A DNA stretch of 64,000 bases. It comes from Lachnospiraceae bacterium (GTDB taxonomy: Bacteria; Bacillota; Clostridia; Lachnospirales; Lachnospiraceae). The notes beneath the pieces are model-generated. The model ran no database searches. It worked only from the letters and a program-made list of their open reading frames with translations, and was not told where the DNA came from. The stretch is from assembly GCA_024682115.1 (NCBI GenBank), contig JAIKZO010000046.1, positions 1 to 64,000 on the forward strand, read 5' to 3'. Made by a program: the position numbers and the translations under genes. Shown here piece by piece: positions 10,071 to 18,964 of this stretch (positions are counted from its first letter, which is position 1; each line of letters starts with the position of its first letter).

Positions 10071-10111
10071 CGATTGCGACCCACCGGACCGTAACGCAGA
10101 TCGTCGATCGT

Positions 10112-10993
10112 TCATCGTCCCGTAACGCTGACCATGATACCGGCGAGGATGATAAGGGCACAGAAGATCTTGTAGCCGATATTCTTTTCCTTAAAGATAA
10201 ATTTTCCGCAGATAATGGAAATGATGCAGGATGACTGCTTCAACAAAGTCATTATTATGATCTTTGAATCGGTGACCGAGTTAGCGATAAAAAGCGCTTT
10301 GTCAGCGATGAAGAACATGAAGCTCAGAAGCCAGATCCATCCGTTCTTCCAGACGGAAAGGCTTAACTTAACGCGGTCGGCCACGAATAGGATCCCGTAG
10401 AAAAGAACGAGATAGAGCATGTACCAGAATTGAAGCTGGGATGAATTGATATCCCGCATGTATATCTTATCGAGACATCCCGATATCGCGTTCAGGATAC
10501 ATGAACCAAGTACCATCCAGACATATTTGGGTGGTATTTTTTCTGACCGGAATGCCTGATTGCCTTTTCCGGTACGCATTCTGATCGTGGGATAAAGCCT
10601 TAAGAACAAAAGACCTGACAGTACAAGGATAAGTCCGATTGTTGTGTAGACCGTGGCTTTTTCCTTAAGTACGATGATCCCGAAGCCTGTGGAAAAGATT
10701 ATCCTTGAAAGGTCGAGGATGCCGTATACGCTTATCGGGATCTTATCTAAAGCCATAAACGACATGATCCAGGCGACGAATATCACGAAGCTCTTTATCG
10801 CGATCAGAAAGTAATACTTCGTCGGCAGACCGCTGAATGCAGCGGGAGCCTCCGGAAGGCAGAATATAAAAGCCAGGAAAGTGTACACAAAAAGAACCTC
10901 CACAACGGAGTTTTTGTTTAAAGCTTTCTTTTTGACCACATCACGGAATCCCTTTACGATCCCGTAGAATAAAACAAGCCCTGCCCAGAGCAT
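10112..10993 (-). CDS. EamA/DMT-type membrane transporter
   Basis: About 10 TM segments in two repeats; FGIIVLKEKATVYTTIGLILVLSG and CGKFIFKEKNIGYKIFCALIILAGIM EamA-type ends. Confidence 0.8.
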   Translation of the reverse strand: MLWAGLVLFYGIVKGFRDVVKKKALNKNSVVEVLFVYTFLAFIFCLPEAPAAFSGLPTKYYFLIAIKSFVIFVAWIMSFMALDKIPISVYGILDLSRIIFSTGFGIIVLKEKATVYTTIGLILVLSGLLFLRLYPTIRMRTGKGNQAFRSEKIPPKYVWMVLGSCILNAISGCLDKIYMRDINSSQLQFWYMLYLVLFYGILFVADRVKLSLSVWKNGWIWLLSFMFFIADKALFIANSVTDSKIIIMTLLKQSSCIISIICGKFIFKEKNIGYKIFCALIILAGIMVSVTGR

Positions 10994-11158
10994 ACGTTTT
11001 CTCCTTTTTTGAACGTCCCTCTCAGTGACATCTTACTGCTTTATCGGGACACTTTCTCACTTCATACGCACCGTTGTTCATGATAAGATATATTGATAAA
11101 GGTGTCAAAATCAGCACAAGCTATTATATAATGTTGAAGGTAGGAAAGGAGCCGCCAC

Positions 11159-11845
11159 ATGGATAACCGTGATATCATACGTAGGAAGTTTTACCTCATA
11201 CTTATTGTAGTGACAACGCTGGCGATAGTATGTGTTCTTATCTACGCTTCAAACCATAAAAGGAATGAGGAAAGCCACCTTGCCAGGACATACGAAAACG
11301 GCAGCAGCAAGGAAAAACTTTTTGAAAATGCCGAGAAGAAAGAAGAAGTCGTGACCATAAATACCGAGATCATTGAAGACGGTCTAAAGGAAATGGGAAC
11401 GCTGATAACGGAAGAGTACTATTTCACGCAGGTCGAGGAATACACGAGCACCACGAAAGCCTGGGTGTTCTTCGATTCGACCGCGAAATTTACATACAGC
11501 TATGACGGAACGGTATCGGCCGGAATCGATTGCAATAAGATCAGTGTCGATAAGGACGACGAGCAGAAGATCATAAAGATCAGTGTTCCGAAAGCCGAGA
11601 TAATCAATGTTTTCATAGATCACAACAGCTTTAAGATCTATGAGGAAAAGAACGGGCTCTGGAACAAGATCGACATGGAAAAATATAACGACTCGATCAT
11701 TGAATTCGAAGAGGCCGCAAGGACCAAGGCACAGGAAAAAGGCATAATAGACAAAGCCGATGAGGGTGCAAGAAAGATGATAGAATCGTTTGTCAGATCC
11801 ATAGCGGATACGGATGAGTACACGATCGAACTGACGACGGGTTAG
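11159..11845 (+). CDS. DUF4230-like membrane-anchored protein
   Basis: N-terminal TM followed by a domain resembling DUF4230 (ELGTL...YFTQVEEYT...FDSTAKFTYSYDGTVSAGID). Confidence 0.6.
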   Translation: MDNRDIIRRKFYLILIVVTTLAIVCVLIYASNHKRNEESHLARTYENGSSKEKLFENAEKKEEVVTINTEIIEDGLKEMGTLITEEYYFTQVEEYTSTTKAWVFFDSTAKFTYSYDGTVSAGIDCNKISVDKDDEQKIIKISVPKAEIINVFIDHNSFKIYEEKNGLWNKIDMEKYNDSIIEFEEAARTKAQEKGIIDKADEGARKMIESFVRSIADTDEYTIELTTG

Positions 11846-11853
11846 GAGGTTTT

Positions 11854-12600
11854 ATGAAGATAACAAAAAGTATCGCAGCGATCCTTATAGTGATCCTCAT
11901 ATGTCTTATCTCAATCCTGATCATCACGCCTGTTACGACTGATGCCGATAATCACAGGCAGACGGTGGAGCAGCTTGACAATGAGATAGAAAACGTGCTT
12001 AAGCTTGCGGGCGGCGCAACGGTTGTTTCTGCGGCTGTATCGCTCCTTCCGGGTGATGCGTGTACGCCCATTTCCGAGCAGTTTGCGGAGCTTGGAAAAT
12101 ACTTTATCGTGATATTGAGTGCACTTTATTTTGAAAAATATTTCGTGACGCTTTCGGGGTATGTTTCTTTCGCGTTCCTTATCCCGGTTGCCTGTATTCT
12201 TTTCTGCGCGGGAGCGTTTTTCCTTAAGGACAGGCTCAAGGAAATCTCGCTAAAGCTCATGATCTGTGCGCTTGCGATCTATTTCCTCATACCGGTCAGC
12301 GTTAAGGCTTCACAGGTAATTTACAACAACTATCAAAGCAACATCGAGCAGACACTTGATGATGCGAACAAGATAAGTATAATAGATGAAGATGAGAGCG
12401 GTGTTGACAAGTTTCTTTCGTGGATAGAAAACGTATCGGGAACGGTCATAGATTATGTTACGGGACTGCTCAGTCGGTTTATCGAAGCCATTGCGGTCAT
12501 GTTGGTGACTTCGTGCCTGCTTCCGGTGATAGTTCTTTTGTTCTTTGTCTGGCTGATAAAACTGTTGTTTAATTTCGATATCGTTCAGATTCCAAAATGA
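11854..12600 (+). CDS. hypothetical membrane protein
   Basis: ORF with SD (GGAGG) 9 bp after the upstream gene; several hydrophobic segments. Confidence 0.7.
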   Translation: MKITKSIAAILIVILICLISILIITPVTTDADNHRQTVEQLDNEIENVLKLAGGATVVSAAVSLLPGDACTPISEQFAELGKYFIVILSALYFEKYFVTLSGYVSFAFLIPVACILFCAGAFFLKDRLKEISLKLMICALAIYFLIPVSVKASQVIYNNYQSNIEQTLDDANKISIIDEDESGVDKFLSWIENVSGTVIDYVTGLLSRFIEAIAVMLVTSCLLPVIVLLFFVWLIKLLFNFDIVQIPK

Positions 12601-12622
12601 AGGATCAAGGAGAGTTTTACAG

Positions 12623-14053
12623 ATGAAACGAGGTGCAAATAAACGAGGTGTATTCGGAGACCTCATCGAAAAGCCCGGAAAAACAGACGGGTTTTTCTTT
12701 GGTACCGAAGATGTTTTTGAGCTGAAGGGCTCTGACGATATCGTGGCAGTCGGGCTGGTCATGGGAAAGATAAAGACAGGCGACACCGTTTATATAACAA
12801 ACCCCGGAGATGACGACGGAAAAGAAGAATCGGGGACGGTAGTAGGCATTGAGATAAACAGGATGGAGGCCAGGGCAGCAAAGAATTCCGTGGCGGCACT
12901 GAGGATAAAGGACGGAAAAAAATATACACTCAAGACGGGAACGGTGCTTCACCAGCAAAAGGCCCCCGAAAAAACGATACATGATGTTTACATGATGGCA
13001 CTCGGTGAGGGCTTTATCACATTTAAGGAGATGAAGCTTTCCCAAAAGGAATTCGAGAAGATGAGCCTTACCGATCTTGTCGAACTCGTTAATCTCTACA
13101 GGCTTTACCTTGATAACAACAAAGGGCCGCTCGCTGACACACTTACGGAACATGACCGGGAGATATCCGAGGTCATGAGCTCGTACCTGTGCAAAAAGCT
13201 CCTTTTGGCCAAGCGGATATATGTACTCATAAACAAAAAGACCGGCGAACCTCATATGTTGTCGGTGACTTATGAAAACGATAACGGTGAGATAATTACC
13301 ACCCCGCCGGATATCGTTGTGCTCACCAAGGCATATATCGATGAGTGGAGCAAACGGTTTGATACCTATACATATGAGTTCCTTGAAGTTGAAAACGGTG
13401 AGAACGGAAGAGGGATACACGATTACCTCGGCGAAGCTTTTTATCTTAACGGAGCCTGCGGTGTAAGGATACTTTATGAAAATATCGTCGTTGTTGCCGA
13501 GGCACTCGTTCGAAGACCCGATTACTCAAACCTTCCGGAGGTTCAGGTTCCGGTTACAAATCCCGATCTTGAAAGGTGGCTCCTGCTAACGGGACAGCTC
13601 GATCCTCCCGAGACACTTTCCGAGGACAAGCTACAGAAAGCTCTTTATTCGCATCTGTTTAAAGCTCTTGCATCCGCAAAGTTCATCGTGCCGATGAAGA
13701 TGAGCGAAGAAGGGGACGGTACCGGCGGGCCGGATTCATCCGACAACCCGGACGGTACGCTAAAACAGAGCTCTCCGGATAAGGATCAAAAGAAAGAGAC
13801 CAAGATGACGATCTCGATCCAGAAGGGTAAGAACAAAAAGGATGCTGTCCGCATGTATACGGACTGGAAGAGATTCCATATGGCATATAAGGAAGAGGAC
13901 GGATGGAAGGGACTTGTCGAACGTATCCCCAACATGATCGTCACATTTGACTGCGCGATCAACGTGACCGATTATCCCAAAGCCGGCTGCTACATCGACA
14001 GGATATCCTTTGAAGCCGATATCAGAAAATTCATGACGGAAGAAAACGGATAA
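12623..14053 (+). CDS. EF-Tu domain-II-like beta-barrel plus SseB-like domains
   Basis: EDVFELKGSDDIVAVGLVMGKIKTGDTVYI...VVGIEINRMEARAAKNSVAALRI resembles translation-factor domain II; C-terminal VRMYTDWKRFHMAY...YIDRISF resembles SseB. Confidence 0.6.
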   Translation: MKRGANKRGVFGDLIEKPGKTDGFFFGTEDVFELKGSDDIVAVGLVMGKIKTGDTVYITNPGDDDGKEESGTVVGIEINRMEARAAKNSVAALRIKDGKKYTLKTGTVLHQQKAPEKTIHDVYMMALGEGFITFKEMKLSQKEFEKMSLTDLVELVNLYRLYLDNNKGPLADTLTEHDREISEVMSSYLCKKLLLAKRIYVLINKKTGEPHMLSVTYENDNGEIITTPPDIVVLTKAYIDEWSKRFDTYTYEFLEVENGENGRGIHDYLGEAFYLNGACGVRILYENIVVVAEALVRRPDYSNLPEVQVPVTNPDLERWLLLTGQLDPPETLSEDKLQKALYSHLFKALASAKFIVPMKMSEEGDGTGGPDSSDNPDGTLKQSSPDKDQKKETKMTISIQKGKNKKDAVRMYTDWKRFHMAYKEEDGWKGLVERIPNMIVTFDCAINVTDYPKAGCYIDRISFEADIRKFMTEENG

Positions 14054-14068
14054 GACGTTTTTGATCCA

Positions 14069-14106
14069 AAGAGCGAAATAGGCATGCCCATTTCGCTCTT
14101 ATTTAT
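14069..14106 (+). terminator. Rho-independent terminator
   Basis: Perfect 11-bp stem AAGAGCGAAAT/ATTTCGCTCTT with loop AGGCATGCCC, T-rich 3' flank. Confidence 0.8.
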
Positions 14107-14164
14107 ATTTCTTCATATGCTGTCCGGGATTATCATATAAGCATAAAAGGATGTTAACAGCCCA

Positions 14165-14410
14165 ATGGCTGAGAAAGGAAAGCATATGTTGACATTATTA
14201 TTTACGATCGGACTTATATGGATGGTGTGGAAAGTGGCTTTTCTGGGATTCAGACTTACATGGGGGATCATAAGACTGTTGTTCTCGACGATCCTTTTCC
14301 CGATCATTCTCATAGGATTTTGTGTTGCCGGACTTGTATACACAGCACTTCCCATAGTGATAGCTGTCGGGATCATCGCTCTGATAGCAGGCAAGGCAAA
14401 AACTATCTGA
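14165..14410 (+). CDS. small membrane protein
   Basis: 81-aa hydrophobic ORF with upstream GAAAGGAAAG. Confidence 0.5.
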   Translation: MAEKGKHMLTLLFTIGLIWMVWKVAFLGFRLTWGIIRLLFSTILFPIILIGFCVAGLVYTALPIVIAVGIIALIAGKAKTI

Positions 14411-14897
14411 GCATCGAACTGTCAAGCTTTCCGGTAGCAACCGCATTATTGACCCAAAGCTTCAGGGCATCGATTGCCAGAGACATCTCGTTAAGAGAAT
14501 TCTGGATGGACAGGAAATCCGGAAGTTCGTCCTCGCTCAGTTCACCGTCAGCCGAGATCTCGATAAGGCGGTCCTTGTTATTCTGAAGACGGTTCAGTGT
14601 TGCGAGCATCTCAAGCGTGATATGAGGCAGGTCCTTGACCTTGACTTCGGGAACGTATTTCTGCCCGATCTCACACTCATGAGAACAGAAATAATTGCAT
14701 AAAGAAGGGTTTTTATAACATTCAGCCATAAGCAATACTTCATCGGGATGGGGTATTGCTTTTTCCGTTTCTATCTTATATATCCGGTCGGCGGATATGC
14801 ATCCCATCTGTTCGGCAGCAGCTTCCCTCGTAAGACCGGCCTCTTCGCGGCTGGTAAAATATATGTTCTTGTCTTCTTTGACGGATCTGTTTCCCAT
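14403..14897 (-). CDS. XRE/Cro-type HTH protein
   Basis: REEAGLTREAAAEQMGCISADRIYKIETEKAIPHPDEVLLMAECY helix-turn-helix. Confidence 0.8.
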   Translation of the reverse strand: MGNRSVKEDKNIYFTSREEAGLTREAAAEQMGCISADRIYKIETEKAIPHPDEVLLMAECYKNPSLCNYFCSHECEIGQKYVPEVKVKDLPHITLEMLATLNRLQNNKDRLIEISADGELSEDELPDFLSIQNSLNEMSLAIDALKLWVNNAVATGKLDSSMLR

Positions 14898-15050
14898 GAT
14901 ATTCCTCCGTTTTCGCCAAATTGAACGAAATGGAACACCGAAATTCTGTTTTTTAACGATGTTCCCCGTTACCGGAATATTATAATATATTCTCAGATCA
15001 AATGAAAACCGGTCTGATATTTTCGGATACGGATGCAGGAGGGTGGTCCC

Positions 15051-15194
15051 ATGGATGTAAAAGAAAGAGTATGGCTGTGCAGGGTGATAGAGAAGATCAA
15101 GTCACAGCCCGAGTTTTCCGAAAGACTTAGGATACAAAACGCATCTGAGGTCGTTATTTCGCAAAATATGGAAGAAGAGAGGTCAGGATCATGA
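15051..15194 (+). CDS. 47-aa small ORF (MDVKERVWLCRVIEKIKSQPEFSERLRIQNASEVVISQNMEEERSGS)
   Basis: ATG after AGGAGGGTGGTCCC; stop overlaps the next start as ATGA. Below the length cut-off of the ORF track. Confidence 0.6.
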   Translation: MDVKERVWLCRVIEKIKSQPEFSERLRIQNASEVVISQNMEEERSGS

Positions 15195-15607
15195 ACGAAG
15201 CGGAAAGAAGAGAAATACAGGAGGCCATTGATGCAGCCGATGAGGCTTTGTATCATCTTTATTCGGCCAGAAAGTATCTTAACAGTGCCGGAAACTGGGG
15301 ACTGCTGGACATTTTCGGCGGCGGCCTCATATCGGGACTTATAAAGCACGGCAAGATGAGCGATGCCGAAAACGAGATAGAAAAGGCAAAATACGCCCTT
15401 CAGAAGTTCAGTAAGGAACTCAGGGACATAAGCGGATACAGTTCAATACATATCGATGATTTTCTGACGATCGCGGATTTTATCTTCGACGGAGTACTTA
15501 CGGATTTCTGGGTCCAGTCAAAGATAAACAAGGCCAAAGACCAGTGCGATGAGGCGATAATACAGGTTGATACGATCCGCACCGAACTCAGATCCAAAAT
15601 AAACTGA
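15191..15607 (+). CDS. hypothetical protein with helical repeats and Gly-rich patch
   Basis: ORF translationally coupled (ATGA overlap) to the 47-aa ORF. Confidence 0.65.
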   Translation: MNEAERREIQEAIDAADEALYHLYSARKYLNSAGNWGLLDIFGGGLISGLIKHGKMSDAENEIEKAKYALQKFSKELRDISGYSSIHIDDFLTIADFIFDGVLTDFWVQSKINKAKDQCDEAIIQVDTIRTELRSKIN

Positions 15608-15644
15608 AAAAAACGAAAAACTGAAAAACCGATCGGTCCCGAAA

Positions 15645-15911
15645 CTATATCCAGGAGTAATCTCCGCCGGTAACGGCAAGACTTAGTAAGGTGTCGTATT
15701 TTTCGACGTCTTCGCCTTCGAGCATTTCAAGGAGTCTGGCATCTTCTTTTGCTTTCGGCATTTCTTCATCGGGGCCGATCTCCATGTTCACTTCTTCACC
15801 GCAATATGGACAGACAAGAGAAGGCGCTATCCTTATGTCCAGAAAACGGTTATTGCAAGAAACACATTCGTAGAATCCACATCTTTCTGTTCCGTCGGGT
15901 ACATAAAACAT
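15645..15911 (-). CDS. small zinc-ribbon-like protein
   Basis: CVSCNNRF...VCPYCGEEV double CxxC. Confidence 0.6.
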   Translation of the reverse strand: MFYVPDGTERCGFYECVSCNNRFLDIRIAPSLVCPYCGEEVNMEIGPDEEMPKAKEDARLLEMLEGEDVEKYDTLLSLAVTGGDYSWI

Positions 15912-16021
15912 AATCAGGTTTTCTCCATTCTAAATCTCATTTTATGATATAACACAATCGTGCTTTAAGTCTATTTTTTCGCACATAAAGTATGCAATAA
16001 TGAATTGTGTTAACAACCGGT

Positions 16022-16041
16022 ACAGTAAATGGTGTAAAATA
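16022..16041 (+). promoter_or_regulatory. extended -10 promoter candidate
   Basis: TGGTGTAAAAT immediately upstream of the inverted-repeat block starting 16043. Confidence 0.4.
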
Positions 16042-16042
16042 G

Positions 16043-16149
16043 AATTGCACCTGTTCGAGAGAATGATTCATTATGTTTCATTGCCCGGATGACTCTTTTT
16101 TCAAATGCGTAGGCTGTGCGGAGCATTCAACCGGGCAGCAGGTGCAATT
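16043..16149 (+). ncRNA. candidate structured RNA / 5' leader (nested inverted repeats)
   Basis: AATTGCACCTG(16043-16053)/CAGGTGCAATT(16139-16149), TGCCCGG(16082-16088)/CCGGGCA(16131-16137), AATGC(16104-16108)/GCATT(16123-16127). Confidence 0.5.
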
Positions 16150-16173
16150 GTTAAAGAAGGCAACTTAACGATA

Positions 16174-16845
16174 ATGCTGGGAAATACATACGGAAACAGA
16201 TTAACTGAATATCTTAATGACTATGTTGTTTTTGATCTTGAGACAACCGGTACATCGTGTTATACGGACAGAGTCGTGGAAATATCGGCAATAAAAGTGA
16301 TAAACAACGAGATAGCGGAGGAATTTTCATCTCTTGTCAATCCGGAGCAGAAGATTCCTTATTTTGCGTCACAGGTTAACGGTATTACCGATGATATGGT
16401 CGCCGATGCGCCGTTGTTTGAAGAGGCGTTGCAGGATTTCCTCGAGTTTATCGGTGATCTTCCGCTGGTAGGACATAACATTCATTGTTTTGACATGAAG
16501 TTCATATACAGGGATTCAATGGAGTTTTATGGGGCTGTACCCGGAAATGATTATGTTGATACTCTGTATCTTGCCAGGATGTGCCTGCCCGAACTGGATC
16601 ACCATACATTATCGGATCTGGCGAGTCATTATGGTATCTCGACGGAAGGAGCGCACAGGGCTCTTGCCGATTGCAGGATGAACCGGATGGTATATGAAAA
16701 ACTTGGCGAACATCTTGTTTCTCATACATTGGATTTCCCCAAATGCCCCAAATGCGGCAACATAATGGTAAAAAGATCCGGAAAGTATGGGTCGTTCATG
16801 GGTTGCAGCGGATACCCGAATTGCAGACATACCGAAAAACTCTGA
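16174..16845 (+). CDS. DEDDh exonuclease (DnaQ/PolC-epsilon-like) with C-terminal topoisomerase-type zinc ribbon
   Basis: VVFDLETTG, GHNIHCFDMKF, HRALADC; C-terminal CPKCGNIMVKRSGKYGSFMGCSGYPNCRHT. Start placed at ATG 16174. Confidence 0.85.
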   Translation: MLGNTYGNRLTEYLNDYVVFDLETTGTSCYTDRVVEISAIKVINNEIAEEFSSLVNPEQKIPYFASQVNGITDDMVADAPLFEEALQDFLEFIGDLPLVGHNIHCFDMKFIYRDSMEFYGAVPGNDYVDTLYLARMCLPELDHHTLSDLASHYGISTEGAHRALADCRMNRMVYEKLGEHLVSHTLDFPKCPKCGNIMVKRSGKYGSFMGCSGYPNCRHTEKL

Positions 16846-16878
16846 GATTTCCTATGCATAAAAACTCTAATAGTCATT

Positions 16879-17511
16879 ATGAATACAGTTTCGTACGCAG
16901 ATAAAGACTCCGATCTTATCCTTGTTCAGATGAGCGGAGCGCATGAGAGGGAGTCGGTTGAAAAAGAGGTTTCTCTTATAAAGGAGCGGACCGATCGCGA
17001 TTTTATGTTGCTGGCATGTTTTGTCGATGACTGGAACCGGGATCTTTCGCCGTGGAAAGCCGGCGCGGTGTTCGGAAACGAACCCTTTGCGGGAGGCGCA
17101 GAGGCGACTTTGAACGCGCTTAAGAGCGACGTCCTGGGTAAATATCCCGGGCGAAGGTTTATCCTCGGCGGCTATTCGATGGCCGGTCTTTTTGCACTTT
17201 GGGCATCATACAGGACGGATGCTTTCTGTGCCGTTGCGGCAGCTTCCCCTTCGGTATGGTATCCGGATTTTTTAACGTATGCGACAGATCACGAAATCAA
17301 AACGAATGCCGTATACTTAAGCCTCGGGGATAAAGAAGAAAGAACGAAGAATAAGGTGATGCGGACGGTGGGAGATAATATCAAAGCCCTTCATGAGCGT
17401 TATACGGATAAAGGCATAAAGAACGTGCTTGAATGGAACGAAGGGAACCATTTTACGGAACCCGATGTGCGGCTTTCAAAAGCCTTCGCCTGGACTGTCG
17501 AAAACATATAA
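16879..17511 (+). CDS. alpha/beta hydrolase (putative esterase)
   Basis: FILGGYSMAGLFALWAS nucleophile elbow; NHFTEP near the C-terminus. Confidence 0.65.
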   Translation: MNTVSYADKDSDLILVQMSGAHERESVEKEVSLIKERTDRDFMLLACFVDDWNRDLSPWKAGAVFGNEPFAGGAEATLNALKSDVLGKYPGRRFILGGYSMAGLFALWASYRTDAFCAVAAASPSVWYPDFLTYATDHEIKTNAVYLSLGDKEERTKNKVMRTVGDNIKALHERYTDKGIKNVLEWNEGNHFTEPDVRLSKAFAWTVENI

Positions 17512-17520
17512 GGGGATTAT

Positions 17521-18261
17521 GTGAAGAAGAAGGTTTTTTTATATATAATAATTGCGTTCTCCGTTGTTCTTATTGCAATCTTCGGTACGTTGATAATATT
17601 GAGAACCGGAAAGAGGCTTCCGGGGCGGAAAGACTTTGCCATTCCGGAGTATTCCGGAAGGCCGTATGTCGAGATCAACGGGAATATGCCTTTTTTTAAC
17701 GAAGATGATCTTAAGAAAGATTCGTTTGAGATCTACAGTGAGCTTGATGAACTCGGAAGGTGCGGGACGGCTTTTGCCAACGTGAGCAGGGAACTCATGC
17801 CGACCGGTAAACGTGAAGAGATCGGACATATCAAACCTACGGGCTGGGTTCAGAAAAAATACGAGGGCATTGTGGATTCGGAGCCACCTTATCTTTATAA
17901 CAGGTGCCATCTCATCGCATACTGTCTGACCGGTGAAAATGCCAATGTCAGGAACCTTATCACAGGCACGAGATATATGAATTTCGAAGGCATGCTTCCC
18001 TTTGAGGAGCAGGTTGCAGCATATCTGGATGAGAACGATAACCACGTACTCTATCGCGTGACGCCTGTCTTTGACGGAAAAAACCTGGTCGCGGACGGTG
18101 TGATCATGGAAGCATATTCCGTTGAGGACCGGGGCAGAGGAATATGTTTTTGCGTATACTGTTACAATGTCCAGCCGGGTGTCAGGATAGATTATCTGAC
18201 CGGTGAAAGTGAGATCGACGGAACAAAGATGAGATATATGATATCGGGAAAGACCGAGTGA
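17521..18261 (+). CDS. DNA/RNA non-specific endonuclease (DNA-entry-nuclease-like), membrane anchored
   Basis: N-terminal TM; YNRCHLIAYCLTGENANVRNLITGTRYMNFEGMLPFE motif; GTG start. Confidence 0.85.
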   Translation: MKKKVFLYIIIAFSVVLIAIFGTLIILRTGKRLPGRKDFAIPEYSGRPYVEINGNMPFFNEDDLKKDSFEIYSELDELGRCGTAFANVSRELMPTGKREEIGHIKPTGWVQKKYEGIVDSEPPYLYNRCHLIAYCLTGENANVRNLITGTRYMNFEGMLPFEEQVAAYLDENDNHVLYRVTPVFDGKNLVADGVIMEAYSVEDRGRGICFCVYCYNVQPGVRIDYLTGESEIDGTKMRYMISGKTE

Positions 18262-18286
18262 AACAGAGTTGTATTTGGGGAGACAG

Positions 18287-18964
18287 ATGATAAAAAGATC
18301 GGGAATATTTTTTAATATGATTCTCGTGATATTCACGATATGCGGTACCTATGCGATGCTTACCAGCAAAGCGCCGGGTTCCGGACTTACCGCGTCCGGT
18401 TTCGAGAACCTTAAGTTCTTTACGGTGCTCTCAAACGAGTTTTGTGGGATCGTGGCTTTGCTGTGGCTTATTTTCTACCGGATCAAAAAGGGATTTCCGG
18501 TGCTCCTTAAGCTGATGGCTGCTTCAGCCACGGGGCTTACCTTTGTGATCATAGCTGCTTTTCTTGCACCTTTGTATCCTGATCTTAATCTTTATTCAGG
18601 CGGAAATCTGTGGTTTCACCTCATCATCCCGCTGACGGCAATGGCCGATTTTATCCTTATGCGGACCGAAGAAAAGATTCCTTTCGGATATACTTTTATC
18701 TCGGCATTGCTTTCATTGGCATACGGAACATTTTATCTTGTAAATATTCTCATAAACGGGATCGGGCAGTGGCCTGATACCAACGACTGGTACGGATTTT
18801 TGAACTGGGGATTTCCTGTTGGAATAGGGATATTTGCATTCGTAGTCCTGCTTGATTTTGCAATGGCATGTCTCCTCAGGTTCATAAACCATAGGGTAAA
18901 TATATTGATAGAAGACTCGCTTCGGGAAAAAAGAAATGATGAAAAGAGCGGAGGTCGAAAATGA
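18287..18964 (+). CDS. Pr6Pr-like multi-TM membrane protein
   Basis: Six hydrophobic segments; FFTVLSNEFCGI motif. ATG 18287 preferred over TTG 18269. Confidence 0.55.
   Translation: MIKRSGIFFNMILVIFTICGTYAMLTSKAPGSGLTASGFENLKFFTVLSNEFCGIVALLWLIFYRIKKGFPVLLKLMAASATGLTFVIIAAFLAPLYPDLNLYSGGNLWFHLIIPLTAMADFILMRTEEKIPFGYTFISALLSLAYGTFYLVNILINGIGQWPDTNDWYGFLNWGFPVGIGIFAFVVLLDFAMACLLRFINHRVNILIEDSLREKRNDEKSGGRK

Noticed and set aside
10070-10130. Direct repeat CCGTAACGC...CCGTAACGC between DHHW and EamA genes
   Set aside because: Only two 9-bp copies, one inside the EamA coding end; too short to distinguish from chance.
16043-16149. SRP RNA, 6S RNA or tmRNA identity for the inverted-repeat element
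   Set aside because: No GGUCAGGUCCGGAAGGAAGCAGCC-like core, no long 6S-type helix, no tRNA-like ends.
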